From: Arthrobacter sp. APC 3897
GTDB taxonomy: Bacteria; Actinomycetota; Actinomycetes; Actinomycetales; Micrococcaceae
NCBI RefSeq assembly: GCF_030407495.1
Contig: NZ_JASDDG010000005.1
Coordinates: 60,154-124,153 of the forward strand
DNA length: 64,000 nucleotides
Reading direction: 5' to 3'
Positions 44,050 to 53,043 of this stretch are shown here, piece after piece. How positions within the stretch are numbered: the stretch's first letter is position 1; each line of letters opens with the position of its first letter. A program made the position numbers and the translations under genes. The notes beneath the pieces are model-generated. The model was not told where the DNA came from. It worked only from the letters and a program-made list of their open reading frames with translations, and ran no database searches.

Positions 44050-46692
44050 GTGGACACCAAATTCACCAACAAGAGCCAAGAGGCGCTGCAGGCAGCGGCC
44101 ATGAATGCTGCCACGGCGGGCAACCCCCAGATCGAGCCCGCCCACCTCCTGAAGGCACTGATGGACCAGCGGCAGGGAGTTGCCGTGGCCCTGTTGAAGG
44201 CGGCTGGGGCCAGCGCGGATACTGTCAGCGCCGCAGCTTCCAATGCGATCCACTCACTGCCCTCGTCTTCGGGTTCTTCCGTGGCCCAGCCGCAGTTCTC
44301 GCGTTCCATGCTGCAGGTCATCAACGCGGCGCAGCAGGAAGCTGAACAACTGGGTGACGCGTATGTGTCCACCGAGCACCTGCTGCTCGGACTGTCCCTG
44401 GACAGCGGGCCGGCCGGCAAGGCGCTGCGGGACAACGGAGCCGGCCACGATGCTTTGCAGGCAGCCCTTCCATCTGTACGAGGAGACCGAAAAGTGACCA
44501 ATGCTGATCCGGAAAACACCTTCCAGGCGCTGGAGAAATTCAGCACCGACCTCACCGAGATGGCACGCAGCGGCAAACTCGATCCCGTGATCGGGAGGGA
44601 CTCTGAAATCCGCCGCGTCATCCAGGTGCTGAGCCGCCGGACCAAGAACAACCCTGTGCTGATCGGGGAGCCCGGCGTCGGTAAGACCGCCGTCGTTGAA
44701 GGATTGGCCCAGCGGATTGTGGCAGGCGATGTCCCGGAGAGCCTCAACGGCAAGACCCTGCTCTCCCTGGACCTGGGGTCCATGGTGGCCGGAGCAAAAT
44801 ACCGCGGCGAGTTCGAGGAGCGCTTCAAAGCGGTGCTGGAGGAGATCTCCAACGCCGAAGGCGAGATTGTCACGTTCATTGACGAGCTGCACACCGTGGT
44901 GGGGGCCGGGGCTGCCGAAGGCTCCATGGATGCCGGGAATATGCTCAAGCCCATGCTGGCACGGGGGGAGCTCCGCTTGATCGGAGCCACCACCCTGGAT
45001 GAATACCGGGAGAACATTGAAAAGGACGCCGCACTGGAGCGGCGTTTCCAGCAGGTTTATGTGGGGGAGCCCAGCGTTCCCGACACCATCGGAATCCTGC
45101 GCGGGCTGAAGGAACGCTACGAGGCACACCACAAGGTGGCCATTGCCGATGCCGCCCTGGTGGCCGCGGCTACGCTGTCCAACCGGTACATCACGGGCCG
45201 TCAGCTCCCGGACAAGGCTATCGACCTGGTGGACGAAGCCGCGTCACGGCTGCGGATGGAGATCGACTCCGCCCCGGAAGAGATTGACGAGCTGCGGCGT
45301 GCCGTGGACCGGCTGACCATGGAGGAACTGGCGCTGGCCAATGAAACGGATGAAGCCTCTGTGGAACGGCTGGCAGTGCTCCGCGAAGACATGGCTAATA
45401 AGAAGGAAGAGCTCGCCGCCCTGAACGCCCGCTGGGAAGCGGAAAAGGCGGGCCTGAACCGCGTGGGTGATCTCAAGGCACAAATCGATGAGCTGCGCAG
45501 CGAGGCGGAAAAATTCCAGCGCGACGGCGACCTCACTGAAGCGTCAAGGATCCTATACGGGGAGATTCCTGCCCTGCAGAAGGAACTGGAAGCTGCCCAG
45601 CAGGCGGAGGAAAGCAACTTCGGTGAGGAAACCCGTGAACTGATGGTCTCGGAGGAAGTCACAGCGGATGACATTGCCGAGGTTGTTTCTGCCTGGACCG
45701 GTGTTCCGGCCGGCCGGATGCTTCAGGGCGAATCACAAAAGCTCCTGGACATGGAAGCCAACATCGGGTCCCGCCTGATTGGCCAAACCAAGGCCGTCAG
45801 CGCCGTCTCGGATGCGGTCCGCCGGTCCCGTGCCGGCGTCAGCGACCCGGACCGGCCCACCGGTTCCTTCCTCTTCCTGGGACCCACCGGCGTGGGCAAG
45901 ACCGAGCTCGCCAAGGCGCTTGCCGAGTTCCTGTTCGATGACGAGCGTGCCATGGTGCGCATCGACATGAGCGAGTACTCGGAAAAGCATGCCGTTTCCC
46001 GGCTGGTGGGTGCTCCTCCCGGATACGTGGGATACGAGGAAGGCGGCCAGCTGACGGAAGCGGTCCGCCGGCGGCCGTACTCCGTGATCCTGCTGGACGA
46101 GGTGGAAAAGGCCCATCCGGAGGTCTTTGACATTCTGCTCCAGGTGCTCGACGACGGCCGGCTCACCGACGGGCAGGGCCGCACCGTGGACTTCCGCAAC
46201 GTCATTCTGATCCTGACGTCCAACCTCGGCTCCCAGTTCCTGGTGGATCCGGGCCTGACGGAAGACCAGAAGCGTGAGTCCGTCATGTCCATGGTCAACG
46301 CCAACTTCAAGCCGGAATTCCTGAACCGGCTGGACGACGTCATCCTGTTTGATCCGCTGAGCCTGGAGGACCTGTCCAAGATCGTGGACATCCAGGTGCA
46401 GGCACTGGCGAAGCGGCTGCATGAACGCCGCCTGGTCCTGGACGTCACCGACGCAGCACGCGAATGGCTGGCACTGACCGGGTACGACCCGGCCTACGGT
46501 GCCCGCCCGCTGCGCCGGCTGGTGCAGCGTGAAATCGGCGACAAGCTGGCGCGCGGCATCCTTGCCGGCAGGATCAGCGACGGCGACACCGTGCTCGTGG
46601 ACCGCCCGGAGGGCAACGTGAGCGTAGACGGCGAGGAACTGGTGACGGAAGAGCCGGCGGGATTGACGGTGGAGGCCGTCAGGGCGGCCTGA
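44050..46692 (+). CDS. clpB: ATP-dependent disaggregase ClpB (Hsp100)
   Basis: This 880-residue AAA+ chaperone dissolves protein aggregates with DnaK. It has an N-terminal Clp repeat domain (1-150), first AAA module with [13 protein letters not shown] (near 207), a coiled-coil middle domain (about 400-530), and second AAA module with [15 protein letters not shown] (near 612), followed by the small C-terminal domain. Presence of the middle domain separates it from ClpA/ClpC. The GTG start follows GGAAGGAAC. A HAIR box upstream places it in the HspR regulon. Confidence 0.97.
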   Translation: MDTKFTNKSQEALQAAAMNAATAGNPQIEPAHLLKALMDQRQGVAVALLKAAGASADTVSAAASNAIHSLPSSSGSSVAQPQFSRSMLQVINAAQQEAEQLGDAYVSTEHLLLGLSLDSGPAGKALRDNGAGHDALQAALPSVRGDRKVTNADPENTFQALEKFSTDLTEMARSGKLDPVIGRDSEIRRVIQVLSRRTKNNPVLIGEPGVGKTAVVEGLAQRIVAGDVPESLNGKTLLSLDLGSMVAGAKYRGEFEERFKAVLEEISNAEGEIVTFIDELHTVVGAGAAEGSMDAGNMLKPMLARGELRLIGATTLDEYRENIEKDAALERRFQQVYVGEPSVPDTIGILRGLKERYEAHHKVAIADAALVAAATLSNRYITGRQLPDKAIDLVDEAASRLRMEIDSAPEEIDELRRAVDRLTMEELALANETDEASVERLAVLREDMANKKEELAALNARWEAEKAGLNRVGDLKAQIDELRSEAEKFQRDGDLTEASRILYGEIPALQKELEAAQQAEESNFGEETRELMVSEEVTADDIAEVVSAWTGVPAGRMLQGESQKLLDMEANIGSRLIGQTKAVSAVSDAVRRSRAGVSDPDRPTGSFLFLGPTGVGKTELAKALAEFLFDDERAMVRIDMSEYSEKHAVSRLVGAPPGYVGYEEGGQLTEAVRRRPYSVILLDEVEKAHPEVFDILLQVLDDGRLTDGQGRTVDFRNVILILTSNLGSQFLVDPGLTEDQKRESVMSMVNANFKPEFLNRLDDVILFDPLSLEDLSKIVDIQVQALAKRLHERRLVLDVTDAAREWLALTGYDPAYGARPLRRLVQREIGDKLARGILAGRISDGDTVLVDRPEGNVSVDGEELVTEEPAGLTVEAVRAA

Positions 46693-46706
46693 GCCGCATC
46701 AGCCAA

Positions 46707-47846
46707 CTAGTCGGCAAGCAGTGAGGCTGTCAGGTCCGCTTCTCCGCTGGAAACCACAAAGCAGTCGATGCGGCGGTCGCCCTCGTCCCACGACTCGCGG
46801 GTGGGAATGACCTTGTTCTCCTGAAGCTCCAAATCAGGGGAATCGGTCACCTCCTCGGAGTAGCGGACCTGGGAGCATATTTCGGTGGCCCGTTCCGAGA
46901 GTGCCTCGGTGCCGGGGAACTCACCGTTATCCGGGTAGGTGTCGGCGGCAACCAGCTGGGCGTTGTGCGGAGTCTCGCAGGTGACCACCGTGGCAGGTTC
47001 ATTGACTCCGGTGAAATCGGTAAGGCAGGCACCGGCATCCAGCTCAATGGGGGCAACGTCCTCTTCCAGCACCCCCGGTTCCTTATCCGAACCCAGGACC
47101 ACGGTGAAGAACAGCACCACCAGGACGGCGAGCACCCCCAGTATCCCAATGATGATCAGGGTGCGCCGGGCAGTTCCACTGGCGGGCGGCTCGTCTGAAC
47201 CGGATGTTGCAGCGGTGCTGCGGGGCTCTGTTCCGCCGCGGCGGGAACGGCGGGTATCCGAAGCCAGTGCAGGAGCCTCCGGGCCTGCAGCTTCGCCCGC
47301 GGACGGAGGCACCTCCGTGCCTCCGTCCGGGCGGGGAGTTTCAGCCGTCTTTGACGCATCGTCGGCGGCCCCGCTGCCGGTCACGGGGTCAGCCTCGATT
47401 GCAGCCGTGTGGCCCGCGGCGGCGGGGTGGTTGGCTGCCGGGTCGGTGAGGACAGCCGCATCCGCAGCTTCGGCCTCCACTGCCTTAACCTCGGCGGCGG
47501 CGTCGTTGAGCGAGGCAGCGTCCGCCGCATCGGAGCTGATGTCCGGGCTGCTCAGGGAAGGCTCTTCCAGGGTGACATCGTCCGGGTCGGTCAGCTCCGG
47601 TTCTTCAGCGGCCAACGCGCCGTCCGGCCCGGCTTCGGTGCCGTCGAATTCGTCGGACCACACCCGGGTGTCGTGTCCGCTGTCCCCCGACAGCCACTGC
47701 GGTGCCTCGGCGTGGGCTTCCAGGTCCGGCAGTCCGGGTGATGCAGCGGGCGCAGCTCCGGCCCCATCAGCGGTCGGCTTCACCGGGGATGCTCCCGAAA
47801 CGGGAGAGGAACCTGTCCCTGGCGGCGTGCTCTTTTTATCGCTCAT
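46707..47846 (-). CDS. Membrane protein with C-terminal septum-formation domain
   Basis: In this 379-residue protein the first 225 residues are an Ala/Asp/Glu/Pro-rich low-complexity cytoplasmic region. One membrane helix follows (about 229-255, with IIIGILGVLAVLVVLFFTVV). The extracellular part (about 265-375) has four cysteines in ACLTDF, VTCETP, EICSQV and IDCFVV and matches the actinobacterial septum-formation/DUF4190-linked domain. A role in cell division is suggested by family name only. The ATG at 47846 was chosen for its position before SDKK; a frame extension upstream lacks support. Confidence 0.75.
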   Translation of the reverse strand: MSDKKSTPPGTGSSPVSGASPVKPTADGAGAAPAASPGLPDLEAHAEAPQWLSGDSGHDTRVWSDEFDGTEAGPDGALAAEEPELTDPDDVTLEEPSLSSPDISSDAADAASLNDAAAEVKAVEAEAADAAVLTDPAANHPAAAGHTAAIEADPVTGSGAADDASKTAETPRPDGGTEVPPSAGEAAGPEAPALASDTRRSRRGGTEPRSTAATSGSDEPPASGTARRTLIIIGILGVLAVLVVLFFTVVLGSDKEPGVLEEDVAPIELDAGACLTDFTGVNEPATVVTCETPHNAQLVAADTYPDNGEFPGTEALSERATEICSQVRYSEEVTDSPDLELQENKVIPTRESWDEGDRRIDCFVVSSGEADLTASLLAD

Positions 47847-48123
47847 GGTGAACGTCAGTCCTCCCTGTAGGCGGCCCGGAAGGGGCCCCAAAACTGTCTC
47901 TACCCCTGACTTTACCCAGTGTGGCTGCGGTCGTGCAGGATGAGGGGCGCAGGGGGCCGTGAGCAATCCGGGGTCTCGGAGTGCCACATAGGGCGAGGCG
48001 GGGCACATGACGGCCCGAAAACATGTAACCTGTACTTACGACAAATTGACCAAATATTCCGGGGCCTCGCTCATCTTGCTCAGAGTGACCACCTCCGGAT
48101 CGACGCAAAAAGGGGGTCACGCC

Positions 48124-48360
48124 ATGGGGCGCGGCCGTCAAAAGGCAAAAGCAACCAAGCAGGCCCGGGAAATGAAGTACTTCACCCCGGCCACGGACTA
48201 CTCGGCACTGCAGCGTGAGCTTGCGGGACCAACGAGCCGTCCATCGAGTCGATATCCCGAGGAACCGGCCGAGCCGGATTACTCGGCGTACGAAGACAAG
48301 TACGCGGATCAATTTGGCGACGATGACGACGATGAAGGTACTTCCCGCCGCACCGGCTAA
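48124..48360 (+). CDS. DUF3073 family protein
   Basis: This 78-residue protein starts MGRGRQKAKATKQAREMKYF, the signature of DUF3073, a small protein nearly universal in actinobacteria with unknown function. A basic N-terminus is followed by a Tyr/Pro/Asp-rich tail. It has a 277-base upstream gap with the septum-domain gene, holding divergent promoters but no other gene that I can support. A strong hairpin ends its transcript. Confidence 0.93.
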   Translation: MGRGRQKAKATKQAREMKYFTPATDYSALQRELAGPTSRPSSRYPEEPAEPDYSAYEDKYADQFGDDDDDEGTSRRTG

Positions 48361-48394
48361 AGCGGCACACTTCAAAGCGTCGGCCAATTGCTAT

Positions 48395-48432
48395 CCTTCA
48401 GCGGATTCACCCTCGGGTGGATCCGCTGAAGG
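48395..48432 (+). terminator. Hairpin terminator after DUF3073 gene
   Basis: CCTTCAGCGGATTCACCC (48395-48412) pairs with GGGTGGATCCGCTGAAGG (48415-48432) with one wobble and a two-base loop, an 18-bp stem. No long T run follows, but position and strength support termination. Confidence 0.75.
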
Positions 48433-48486
48433 CCGTTAAAGCGTGTCCGCGGCGGAGTTCTCTTCCCGCCCCGGCAACCCAACGCA

Positions 48487-48518
48487 AAGGGCGCTCATCG
48501 AAGCCGATGAGCGCCCTT
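48487..48518 (-). terminator. Terminator of the purF-purM operon
   Basis: AAGGGCGCTCATCG (48487-48500) pairs exactly with CGATGAGCGCCCTT (48505-48518) around AAGC. It lies 32 bases beyond the purM stop on the minus strand and can also serve the convergent DUF3073 gene. Confidence 0.85.
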
Positions 48519-48550
48519 GTTTGTGAGGACCCTTATTGAAGGGCGGCCGG

Positions 48551-49666
48551 TCAGCCCGCGTAGTTACCTACCAGACGGACGGCGCCGCCGTCGACGCCCT
48601 TCGCGCCCTGGACGTAGTCGGGTCCTGCCTGCGCCGGGCCTGCGGCACCCACGGTGCCCATGGCCCAGGCCGGGACGCCGCGCTCGGCGAGCCGGGCAAG
48701 AGCTGCGTCCGCCCCTGCCGCGTCCACGATGGCCACCATGCCCACGCCGAGGTTCAGGGTGCGTTCCAGATCGGACTGCGGCACATTGCCCAGTTCACCC
48801 ACCAGCTTGAAGATGGGCGGCAGCTCCCAGGTGGAGCGGTCCACCGTCGCTTCGAGGCCCTTGGGCAGCACCCGTGCCAGGTTGGCGGCGAGGCCGCCGC
48901 CGGTGACATGGCTGAACCCGTGGACGCCGGCAGCTTCCAGCCGGGCCAGGTCCAGGCAGTCAGCGGCATAAACGCGGGTGGGTTCCAGCAGTTCCTCACC
49001 GAGTGTCCGGCCGAACTCGCTGACCTGGCGCTCCAGCTGCCAGCCGGCACGGTTGATGACGCTGCGGACCAGCGAGTAGCCGTTGGAGTGAAGGCCCGAG
49101 GAAGCCATGCCGATCACCACGTCACCGTCACGGACGCGTTCGGGGCCCAGCAGGTTGGCGGCCTCCACCACGCCGGTGGCCGCGCCGGCGACGTCGTACT
49201 CATGTTCGCCCAGCAGGCCGGGATGCTCAGCGGTTTCGCCGCCCACCAGGGCAGTGCCCGCTACCTCGCACGCTGCGGCGATGCCCCGGACAATATCGGC
49301 GATACGCTCCGGCACAACCTTGCCGCAGGCAATGTAATCCGTCATGAACAGCGGCTCGGCGCCGACGACGACGATGTCATCCACCACCATGCCCACCAGG
49401 TCGAAACCGATGGTGTCGTGGATGTCCATTGCCTGGGCAATGGCAACCTTGGTGCCGACGCCGTCGGTGGATGTTGCCAGCAGCGGCTTGTTGTAGGTCA
49501 GGAGACGGGATACGTCGTAGAGACCGGCGAAACCGCCCACTCCGCCCAGGACGGAGGAATTATGGGTAGCCTTCACGGCTGCCTTCATCAATTCAACGGC
49601 TTTGTCTCCGGCTTCAACGTCCACGCCCGCTGAGGCATAGGTGATGGCGGTCTCGGACGAGCTCAT
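48551..49666 (-). CDS. purM: Phosphoribosylformylglycinamidine cyclo-ligase (AIR synthetase)
   Basis: This 371-residue enzyme closes the imidazole ring to AIR in purine synthesis. It shows ITYASAGVDVEAGDKAVELM at the N-terminus, DGVGTKVAIAQAMDIHDTIG near residue 70, and VGGETAEHPG near 145, with a late GLAANLARVLP segment. Length is typical, with a slightly extended C-terminal end. The start overlaps the purF stop by four bases. Confidence 0.96.
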   Translation of the reverse strand: MSSSETAITYASAGVDVEAGDKAVELMKAAVKATHNSSVLGGVGGFAGLYDVSRLLTYNKPLLATSTDGVGTKVAIAQAMDIHDTIGFDLVGMVVDDIVVVGAEPLFMTDYIACGKVVPERIADIVRGIAAACEVAGTALVGGETAEHPGLLGEHEYDVAGAATGVVEAANLLGPERVRDGDVVIGMASSGLHSNGYSLVRSVINRAGWQLERQVSEFGRTLGEELLEPTRVYAADCLDLARLEAAGVHGFSHVTGGGLAANLARVLPKGLEATVDRSTWELPPIFKLVGELGNVPQSDLERTLNLGVGMVAIVDAAGADAALARLAERGVPAWAMGTVGAAGPAQAGPDYVQGAKGVDGGAVRLVGNYAG

Positions 49667-51231
49667 ACGGCTTCCTTCTTATCGGATTCGGTGAGGAGGT
49701 TCTCATATTCGGCGTCGGGGCCGGGGTCGCAGCCGTTCGAGCCGTCATCAGCTGCGGGGTTGGCCGGTGCCGCGGGCTCCAGCAGGGACTTGCCCAGCTT
49801 GTCCGCCGACGGCAGCTCAATGGGATACACACCTGTGAAGCAGGCGGTGCACAGGCGCTCCCGGGGCTGCTGGGTGGCTCCGATCATGCCGTTCTCGGAG
49901 ATGTAGGCCAGGCTGTCGGCTCCGATGGACGCGGAGATTTCATCCACGGCCGCACCGTTGGCGATCAGCTCGGCCCGGGAAGCGAAGTCGATCCCGTAGA
50001 AACAGGGCCATTGAACGGGCGGGGAGGAAATCTTGACGTGCACTTCCTTGGCACCGACTTCGCGCAGCATCCGCACAATGGCCCGCTGGGTGTTGCCGCG
50101 CACAATGCTGTCGTCGACCACCACAACCCGCTTACCCCGGATGACGGATTCCAGCGCGTTGAGCTTGAGCTTGATGCCCAGCTGGCGCAGGGTCTGGCTG
50201 GGCTGGATGAAGGTGCGGCCCACGTAGGAATTCTTGACGAATCCGTGGGCGAAAGGGACACCGGATTCTTCGGCGTATCCGACGGCGGCCGGGGTTCCGG
50301 ACTCCGGTACGGGAATAACAATATCCGCCTCGACCGGGAACTCGCGGGCGAGCTGGCGGCCCATTTCCACCCGGCTCTCGTAGACCGAGCGTCCGTTGAT
50401 GACGGCGTCGGGCCGGGCGAGGTAGACGTACTCGAAAACGCAGCCGGCCGGGGTGGGCTCGCCGAACTGAGTGCTCCGCACACCGTTTTCATCGATCGCA
50501 ATGAACTCGCCGGGCTTGATTTCGCGGATGAAGCTGGCACCCACAGTGGCCAGGGCGGAGCCTTCCGAGGCTACAACCCAGCCGCGGTTCAGCCGTCCGA
50601 GGACCAGGGGGCGCACCCCGTAGGTGTCACGGGCGGCATACAGGGTGCCTTCATCCATGAAGACGAAGGAGAATGCGCCGCGCAGTTTGGGCAGCAGCTC
50701 CAGCGCTGTTTCCTCGAGGGAGCGGCCGTCTGAACCGTTAAGCAGTGCCGTGACCAGGGCAGTGTCCGAGGTGTTGCCCTGGGCGATCTCGCCGGAGCGG
50801 GGACGCCCCCCGCGTTCAACGATCATCTCGTAGAGCTCAGCGGAGTTGGTCAGGTTGCCGTTGTGGGCCAGCGCCACTGTGCCGCTGGCGGTTGCGCCGA
50901 GGGTGGGCTGGGCGTTGGCCCAGTGCGAGGCGCCGGTAGTTGAGTAGCGGCAGTGTCCCACCGCTATGTGACCGCCGAGGGTGTTCAGCGTTGTCTCGTC
51001 AAAGACCTGGGAAACCAGGCCCATGTCCTTGTAGACGCTGATTCTTGTACCGTCACTGGTTGCAATGCCGGCGGATTCCTGTCCGCGGTGCTGCAGTGCG
51101 TAGAGCCCGTAATAGGTAAGTTTTGCTACCTCTTCGCCGGGGGCCCAGACTCCGAAAACTCCGCAGGCATCCTGCGGACCTTTCTCGCCGGGCATGAGAT
51201 CGTGGGAAAGCTTTCCATCACCGCGTGCCAT
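49663..51231 (-). CDS. purF: Amidophosphoribosyltransferase
   Basis: This is the first committed enzyme of purine synthesis (522 residues). A 22-residue propeptide ends before Cys23 in ACGVFGVWAPG, the glutaminase nucleophile. LQHRGQESAGIA follows. The PRPP site is VVVVDDSIVRGNTQR near residue 358. Cysteines in QWPCFYGID and LCTACFTG fit the 4Fe-4S ligands of the Bacillus-type enzyme. The C-terminus is a Pro/Asp-rich extension. purM overlaps by four bases. Confidence 0.96.
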   Translation of the reverse strand: MARGDGKLSHDLMPGEKGPQDACGVFGVWAPGEEVAKLTYYGLYALQHRGQESAGIATSDGTRISVYKDMGLVSQVFDETTLNTLGGHIAVGHCRYSTTGASHWANAQPTLGATASGTVALAHNGNLTNSAELYEMIVERGGRPRSGEIAQGNTSDTALVTALLNGSDGRSLEETALELLPKLRGAFSFVFMDEGTLYAARDTYGVRPLVLGRLNRGWVVASEGSALATVGASFIREIKPGEFIAIDENGVRSTQFGEPTPAGCVFEYVYLARPDAVINGRSVYESRVEMGRQLAREFPVEADIVIPVPESGTPAAVGYAEESGVPFAHGFVKNSYVGRTFIQPSQTLRQLGIKLKLNALESVIRGKRVVVVDDSIVRGNTQRAIVRMLREVGAKEVHVKISSPPVQWPCFYGIDFASRAELIANGAAVDEISASIGADSLAYISENGMIGATQQPRERLCTACFTGVYPIELPSADKLGKSLLEPAAPANPAADDGSNGCDPGPDAEYENLLTESDKKEAV

Positions 51232-51302
51232 GGGATAAGTCTCTCACGCCGCGGGGAAAGCCCGACCTTCGTGCGCAACCATTACGGCCGGGACCGGAAG
51301 GG

Positions 51303-51590
51303 CTAGTCTTCATCCCGTTCGACGACGGCGCGGCGGGTTTTGCGGACACTGATCCAGTCCAGGAGCAGCACAACCAGGGCTCCCAGCGCGACGCCGGGGA
51401 TGGCGAAGACGATGGTGAAGAAACCCAGTGTTGCTTCACGTGTGTAGGTGGGGTTTTCCGGCCCGAGATAGGCGACCAGCAGCGCGGCGATGAAGCCGGC
51501 AACCACGCCCAGCATGAGGAAGGGGACAAAGCGGGGAGCGCGGCGGACGGTAATCTCACGGCGTTCAGGGTTGTGCTGCTGGGAATCCAT
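51303..51590 (-). CDS. Small membrane protein of unknown function
   Basis: This 95-residue protein has two hydrophobic helices, FVPFLMLGVVAGFIAALLVA (about 22-41) and FFTIVFAIPGVALGALVVLL (about 57-76), with a basic start and end. Two-helix proteins of this layout are found next to purF in related actinobacteria, but no function is known. It is in line with the sterol-carrier gene upstream (25-base gap). Confidence 0.75.
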   Translation of the reverse strand: MDSQQHNPERREITVRRAPRFVPFLMLGVVAGFIAALLVAYLGPENPTYTREATLGFFTIVFAIPGVALGALVVLLLDWISVRKTRRAVVERDED

Positions 51591-51615
51591 ACGGAAATTC
51601 TACCGGCAGTAGAGG

Positions 51616-51996
51616 TTATTGGCCTGCACGGAACAGCGGCAGCCACTCGGAGAGATTGGCCCGCAGTCCCGACGCCGCCACTTTGCCGGCCTGGACGGAC
51701 TCATCCCAGGACTGCTGCCCGGAGACCATGCCCAGCCAGGTGGCGGCGTCGGTTTCGATCACGTTGGGCGGGGTGCCGCGGGTGTGCCGGGGGCCGGCGA
51801 CGCACTGGGTGACGCCGAACGGCGGCACCCGTACCTCTACGCTGTTGCCCGGCGCGCGCTCCGCCAGTTCTTCCAGCGAATAGCGGACGGCCGTGGCCAG
51901 GGTGTTCCGGTCAGCCTTCGTCCCGGCCGCTGCGGCTGTCAGGGCGGCGCGCAGCGCAGCTTCGCCCCCGGCAGCCGGGACCCGTCGTCGTGCCAT
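51616..51996 (-). CDS. Sterol carrier protein fold (SCP_3-like) family protein
   Basis: This 126-residue protein begins with an Arg/Ala-rich stretch. It then shows [14 protein letters not shown] followed by [18 protein letters not shown] and [15 protein letters not shown], the pattern of the small actinobacterial sterol-carrier-like family. These proteins probably bind a hydrophobic ligand; none is known. The asparaginase gene lies 20 bases upstream on the same strand. Confidence 0.8.
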   Translation of the reverse strand: MARRRVPAAGGEAALRAALTAAAAGTKADRNTLATAVRYSLEELAERAPGNSVEVRVPPFGVTQCVAGPRHTRGTPPNVIETDAATWLGMVSGQQSWDESVQAGKVAASGLRANLSEWLPLFRAGQ

Positions 51997-52016
51997 GGTT
52001 TGTCCCGCCGGTCCGC

Positions 52017-53039
52017 TCAGGAATCCAGCAGGGCGGAATCCAGCAGCGCCGTCACGGGTGCGCCGAGGCGGATGCTGCCCACCGGTTCGCCGCCGCCCAG
52101 AACGGGACGGACAATCTTGTCCAGCACCGCGCTGATCTTGCCGGGATCCACGGCGCCGCTGGCAGCGAGCAGGGTCAGGCCCACCAGGGACGCTGCCCGG
52201 GTGTCGCCGTCGAGCATCTTCAGGGCCACCGACACTCCCGTGTCGGTGCCCAGGACCAGGACGCCCTCGGCGCCGTTCTTGGAGATGATGCCGAGGTCTT
52301 CCATCACCACGGTGTTTTCACGGCCGTGGCCGTGAACCGCCCAGGGGTAGTCAAGCATGGCGGTGGCAACCGTGGCTGCCCGGGCATTGCCGTGTTTGCC
52401 GGACGGTGCCTTGGCGAGGCGGCCAATGCCGCGTGCCAGCCCGGTCAGGGAGACGGCGGCCAGCGGCGCACCGCAGCCGTCGGTTCCCCAGTGGCTGACG
52501 CTTTCGCCGGTGAATTCCTCGATGACTTCGGCGATGCGCTGCTGCAGCGGATGCTGCGGGTCCAGATACGTGGCATGGTCCCAGTTGTTTTCGGTGCAGG
52601 CCCAGAGGAAAGCGGCGTGCTTGCCGGAGCAGTTGAAGGCCAGTTTGTTCTTGCCCTTGCCGGCACGGATCAGCGCGTGGCGGGCGGCCTCGTCCTGCGG
52701 CCAGTCTTCGGGGCACTGCAGGTGGTCCTCGGTGACGCCGGCGGCAGCCAGCATGGTCTTCACAACGTCCATGTGCTCCTGGGACCCGGTGTGGCTGGCG
52801 GCGGCCAAGGCCACCTGCGGCCCGCGCAGCGGAACACCGGACTGCATGGCGGCCACGGCCTGGAACGGCTTCAGCGTGGAGCGCGGAAAGACGGGGGTGG
52901 TGATGTCGCCGAGGGCAGTGACAACGGTTCCGTCTGCAGCCATGACCACGGCGGAACCGATATGGCGGGACTCGATGAAACCGCTGCGTTCCACAACGGC
53001 AAGTTCAACGGCATCGGACGCGGTAAAAGTGGCAGGCAT
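52017..53039 (-). CDS. L-asparaginase (asparaginase II, Rhizobium-type family)
   Basis: This 340-residue protein of the Asparaginase_II family converts asparagine to aspartate and ammonia. It shows [18 protein letters not shown] near residue 11, [15 protein letters not shown] near 50, [14 protein letters not shown] near 140 and [16 protein letters not shown] near 180, matching the cysteine- and lysine-containing motifs of this type, which is distinct from E. coli-like asparaginases. No signal peptide is visible, so it is cytoplasmic. It sits five bases after the sulfite-oxidase-fold gene on the same strand. Confidence 0.88.
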   Translation of the reverse strand: MPATFTASDAVELAVVERSGFIESRHIGSAVVMAADGTVVTALGDITTPVFPRSTLKPFQAVAAMQSGVPLRGPQVALAAASHTGSQEHMDVVKTMLAAAGVTEDHLQCPEDWPQDEAARHALIRAGKGKNKLAFNCSGKHAAFLWACTENNWDHATYLDPQHPLQQRIAEVIEEFTGESVSHWGTDGCGAPLAAVSLTGLARGIGRLAKAPSGKHGNARAATVATAMLDYPWAVHGHGRENTVVMEDLGIISKNGAEGVLVLGTDTGVSVALKMLDGDTRAASLVGLTLLAASGAVDPGKISAVLDKIVRPVLGGGEPVGSIRLGAPVTALLDSALLDS

Positions 53040-53043
53040 GTTT